Below are positions 6,136 to 9,053 of a stretch of 9,053 bases of DNA, piece after piece; position 1 is the stretch's first letter; each line of letters starts with the position of its first letter. This DNA is from Desulfobulbaceae bacterium UBA2213 (lineage in GTDB: Bacteria; Desulfobacterota; Desulfobulbia; Desulfobulbales; Desulfocapsaceae). A program made the position numbers and the translations under genes. The notes under the pieces are model-generated. The model was not told where the DNA came from. It did not search any database and saw nothing but the letters and a program-made list of their open reading frames with translations. The stretch lies in the NCBI GenBank assembly GCA_002327225.1, contig DCUN01000110.1, forward strand, positions 1 through 9,053, in the 5' to 3' direction.

Positions 6136-9053
6136 ATGGGTAAAGCTATGAATAACAGAGAGGGAGCAGTCATGATTCTCGGCGGTGGTATCGCCGGAAT
6201 CCAGGCCGCACTTGATCTGACGGATCTTGGTTTCTATGTCTATCTGGTGGAGAAATCACCAGCGGTCGGCGGGGTGATGGCCCAGCTTGACAAGACCTTT
6301 CCGACCAATGACTGTTCACTCTGAATCCTGGCGCCAAAGCTGGTAGAGGCCGGTCGGTCTCCCAATATTGAAATGTTGACCAATGCTGATTTTCTGGCAT
6401 TGGAAGGAACAGCAGGAAATTTCACCGCCACGATCAATATGCGGCCACGCTATATTGACGCCGATGCCTGTACTGCCTGTGGACTCTGTACCCAGTATTG
6501 TCCCAAGCATCATGTGGATCCCTATAATGAAGGGCTGGCAATTACCCGGCCGATCCATATCGATTACGCCCAGGCCGTTCCTGCCACCTATTACATCGAT
6601 CCGAATTCCTGCCTCTTTTTGCAGCATGAGACCTGTCAGATCTGCGTACCGGTCTGTCAGAGTCATGCCATTAATTTTAAGCAGCAGCCGGAAGAGCGGA
6701 AGCTGCAGATTGGGGCAGTGATCCTCTCTCCCGGTTTCGGCAAGATTGATCCCAAGACCCTGGAGAAGTTCAGCTACGGCAAGCATCCTGATGTGGTCAC
6801 CGCCTTTGAATTTGAACGGATGACCACTGCCTCCGGTCCCTTCCTGGGTGAGGTCAAATGTTTCTCCGATGGCAGGCATCCCAAACGGATGGCCTTTATC
6901 CAGTGCGTCGGTTCAAGAGACATAGGCTGTAATAACGGCTACTGTTCTTCGGTCTGCTGTATGTACGCCATCAAAGAGGCGCTGGTGACCAAGGAGCATG
7001 ATCCGGAAGTCGATATCACTATCTTCTACATAGATATCCGCACCCAGGGCAAGGACTTTGACGCCGCCCGTGAGCGTGCCGAGGCCATCGGCATCAAGTT
7101 TGTCCGGGCCAAGGTGGCGGATGTCACCCCCTGGGAGAACCGGCTGCAACTGACCTATGCCACACTCGACGGTCAGCACAAGTTTGAGCCTTTTGATATG
7201 GTGGTGCTCTCTGTAGGCCTGGAGTCGCCCAAAGATGCCCGGAAGATTGCCGATATTACCAAGATTGATCTCAATAAATATGATTTCTGTGCCACCAATG
7301 GCTTCAACCCCCTGCAGACCAGTCAGGAAGGGATTGTGGTGGCCGGTGCCTTCCAGGGCCCCAAGGATATCCCTGAGTCAGTGACCCAGTCTTCAGCTGC
7401 CGCCTCATTGACTGCCGCCGCCCTGAAAAAGGTGCGGGGCAAAGGTGTGGAGCTCAAGACATATCCAGAGGAGCAGGTGGTGGCGGAAGACGATGAGGCC
7501 CGAATCGGTGTCTTTGTCTGCCATTGCGGCATCAATATCAGCTCGGTGGTGGATGTGGCCGCGGTGGCCAACTACGCCGGGGATATGATGAATGTCACCT
7601 ATTATACCGAAAACCTCTACTCCTGTTCCCAGGATGCCCAGGAGGTTATCAAGAAGAAGATCAAGGAGCACAAGCTGAACCGGGTGGTCATAGCAGCCTG
7701 TTCGCCGCGTACCCATGAGCCTCTCTTTCAGGAGACCCTGCGCGATGCCGGTTTGAACCGGAACCTCTTTGAGATGGTCAATATCCGCGACCAGTGTTCC
7801 TGGGTTCATGCCGGAGAGCCGGAGCTTGCCACCATCAAGTCCAAGGATCTGGTGCGCATGGCCGTTTCCAAGGCCAGACATATTCAACCGTTGCCCGAGC
7901 AGACGGTACCGGTAACACCCAAGGCCCTGGTTATAGGGGCAGGCGTAGCGGGAATGACCGCCGCCCTGAACCTTGCCGAGCAGGGATTTGATTCTGTCCT
8001 CATTGAAAAAGGGGAGAGTATCGGCGGTAATCTCAAGAATCTGCACCATACCCTGGCAGGCGACGAGGTGCAGTCGCACCTGAAGAGCCTGGTCACCAAA
8101 GTTAACGGAGCCAAAAACATAGATGTCATCTGCAATGCGGAGCTGGTGCAGACCGCCGGATTTATCGGCAACTTTGCCTCGGTGATTGCCAGCGGCAAGG
8201 GCAAGGACAAGACTGAGCAGACAGTTGACCATGGCGTCATCATTGTCGCCACCGGCGGCCGTGAGCATCGCCCTGACAAGTATCTGCTCGGCAAGTCCAA
8301 AAAGGTTGTCACCCAGCAGGAGCTGGAGAAGCAACTGGCGGGTAAGGCCAAGACCCGGGCGCCCGGCTCCCTGGTCATGATTCAGTGTGCCGGTTCGCGC
8401 GGTGATGATTTGAATTACTGCTCCAAGGTCTGCTGTAATCACGCCTTGAAGAATATTCTGAAGGTCAAGGAAATCAATCCAGATTCTCAGATCATCGTCC
8501 TCTACCGGGATATGCGCACCTATGGTTTTGCCGAAGATGCGTACCTTGAGGCCCGCAAGATGGGTGTGGTCTTTATCCCCTATGAGGTTGATCGCAAGCC
8601 CGAGGTAACGGAAAAAGGCGGCAAGGTTCAGGTCAGTTTCTTCGACTCCATCATGCAGGAAGAGATGGTTATGAACCCGGATCTTGTGGCCCTCTCTGTG
8701 GGCTTGGTGCCGGATGATACCGATACCCTCTCCAAGCTGTTGAAGCTGCCGGTCACGGCCAACAAGTTCTTCCTGGAGGCCCATGTCAAGCTGCGTCCGG
8801 TCGAGCTGTCAGTCTCCGGCGTCTATGTCTGCGGACTGGCCCATGGACCCAAGCCTGTCGATGAGACCATCGTTCAGGCCCAGGCTGCTGCGGCCAAGGC
8901 GGCGATCCCGCTGGTTAAGGGCTATGTAAAGGTTGACCCGATTGTATCGAGTGTTCAGCAGGACAAGTGCATCGGCTGCGGACTCTGTGTCAGCCTCTGT
9001 CCCTACGGGGCCATTGTCATGCAGAAGGTGGATGGCAAGCGGAAGGCCGAGAC
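6136..9053 (+). CDS. hdrA: HdrA-type iron-sulfur flavoprotein, double-module, selenocysteine-containing, 3' end cut by the window
   Basis: 972 complete codons are visible and the frame is open to the last base when UGA 6322-6324 is read as selenocysteine 63. HdrA is the flavoprotein of heterodisulfide reductase-like complexes, where electrons can be bifurcated at FAD. Module one: FAD motif GGGIAG at 16-21; FPTNDCSL-Sec63-ILAPK, where relatives carry Cys or Sec; ferredoxin motifs at Cys112, 115, 118, 122 and Cys159, 167, 170, 174; then GYCSSVCCMYA at 268-278. Module two: an HdrA N-domain with Cys462, Cys464, Cys497, ACSPRTHE at 521-528 and Cys554; a second FAD motif GAGVAG at 601-606; NYCSKVCC at 760-767; and a ferredoxin motif Cys945, 948, 951, 955. 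The second FAD module has NLKNLHHTL instead of the Sec/Cys motif. AGGAG at 6124-6128, 7 bases before ATG 6136, fixes the start. No HdrB or HdrC lies in the window. It is a soluble protein with no signal peptide. Confidence 0.92.
6322..6354 (+). promoter_or_regulatory. UGA selenocysteine codon and candidate SECIS hairpin of hdrA
   Basis: TGA at 6322-6324 replaces the Cys codon of the HdrA motif NDCS-x-C/U-ILAPK. GCTGG (6339-6343) can pair with CCGGT (6350-6354), using G-U pairs at two positions, around a TAGAGG loop. The stem begins 14 bases after the UGA, the same offset as the candidate hairpin in the upstream fdhA gene. The stem is weak on paper, so confidence rests mainly on the protein motif and on the open frame of about 2.7 kb that follows. 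Confidence 0.7.

Noticed and set aside
7405..8784. Long open frame of 459 codons on the - strand
   Set aside because: It lies entirely inside hdrA, whose protein motifs are clear on the + strand. The translated product has no recognisable domain, and long antisense frames are expected opposite codon-biased genes.

Overview
The window is a 9-kb piece of a Wood-Ljungdahl (reductive acetyl-CoA) pathway locus. The most likely source is an anaerobic sulfate-reducing or sulfur-metabolising Desulfobacterota (deltaproteobacterium). The reasons are the combination of a carbonyl-branch operon (acetyl-CoA synthase and corrinoid protein), a selenocysteine formate dehydrogenase, and a long double-module HdrA that also carries selenocysteine. 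The taxonomic call is an inference from gene content, not from a marker gene. All genes are on the + strand.

Layout: bases 1-273 are the C-terminal end of acetyl-CoA synthase (acsB/cdhC). Bases 274-472 are an intergenic stretch holding a 19-bp perfect inverted repeat made of 7-bp CTCTGTC-type units. Bases 473-1828 encode AcsC, the large subunit of the corrinoid iron-sulfur protein. Bases 1829-1969 are an AT-rich spacer with a short tandem repeat and a dyad, a possible start point for a second transcript. Bases 1970-6094 encode one very large formate dehydrogenase (1374 residues), read through an in-frame UGA at 4457-4459. Bases 6136-9053 encode a large HdrA-type flavoprotein, read through an in-frame UGA at 6322-6324 and running off the window end.

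Both UGA codons fall exactly where these families carry a catalytic or ligand Cys/Sec. Each is followed by a possible short stem-loop starting at the same distance. A standard gene caller would therefore break both genes into fragments and lose the link between halves.

How the genes fit together: the formate dehydrogenase fuses a [2Fe-2S] domain, a GltD/NfnB-like FAD- and NAD(P)H-binding module, a 2x[4Fe-4S] ferredoxin domain and a selenocysteine Mo/W-bisPGD catalytic domain in one chain. It could exchange electrons between CO2/formate and pyridine nucleotide, and perhaps with the adjacent HdrA, whose family takes part in flavin-based electron bifurcation. Formate feeds the methyl branch. AcsC delivers the methyl group to AcsB, which joins it with CO and CoA to make acetyl-CoA, or runs in reverse to oxidise acetate. 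The most noteworthy content is the paired selenoprotein fdh-hdrA unit and the hybrid NuoG/GltD architecture of the formate dehydrogenase.
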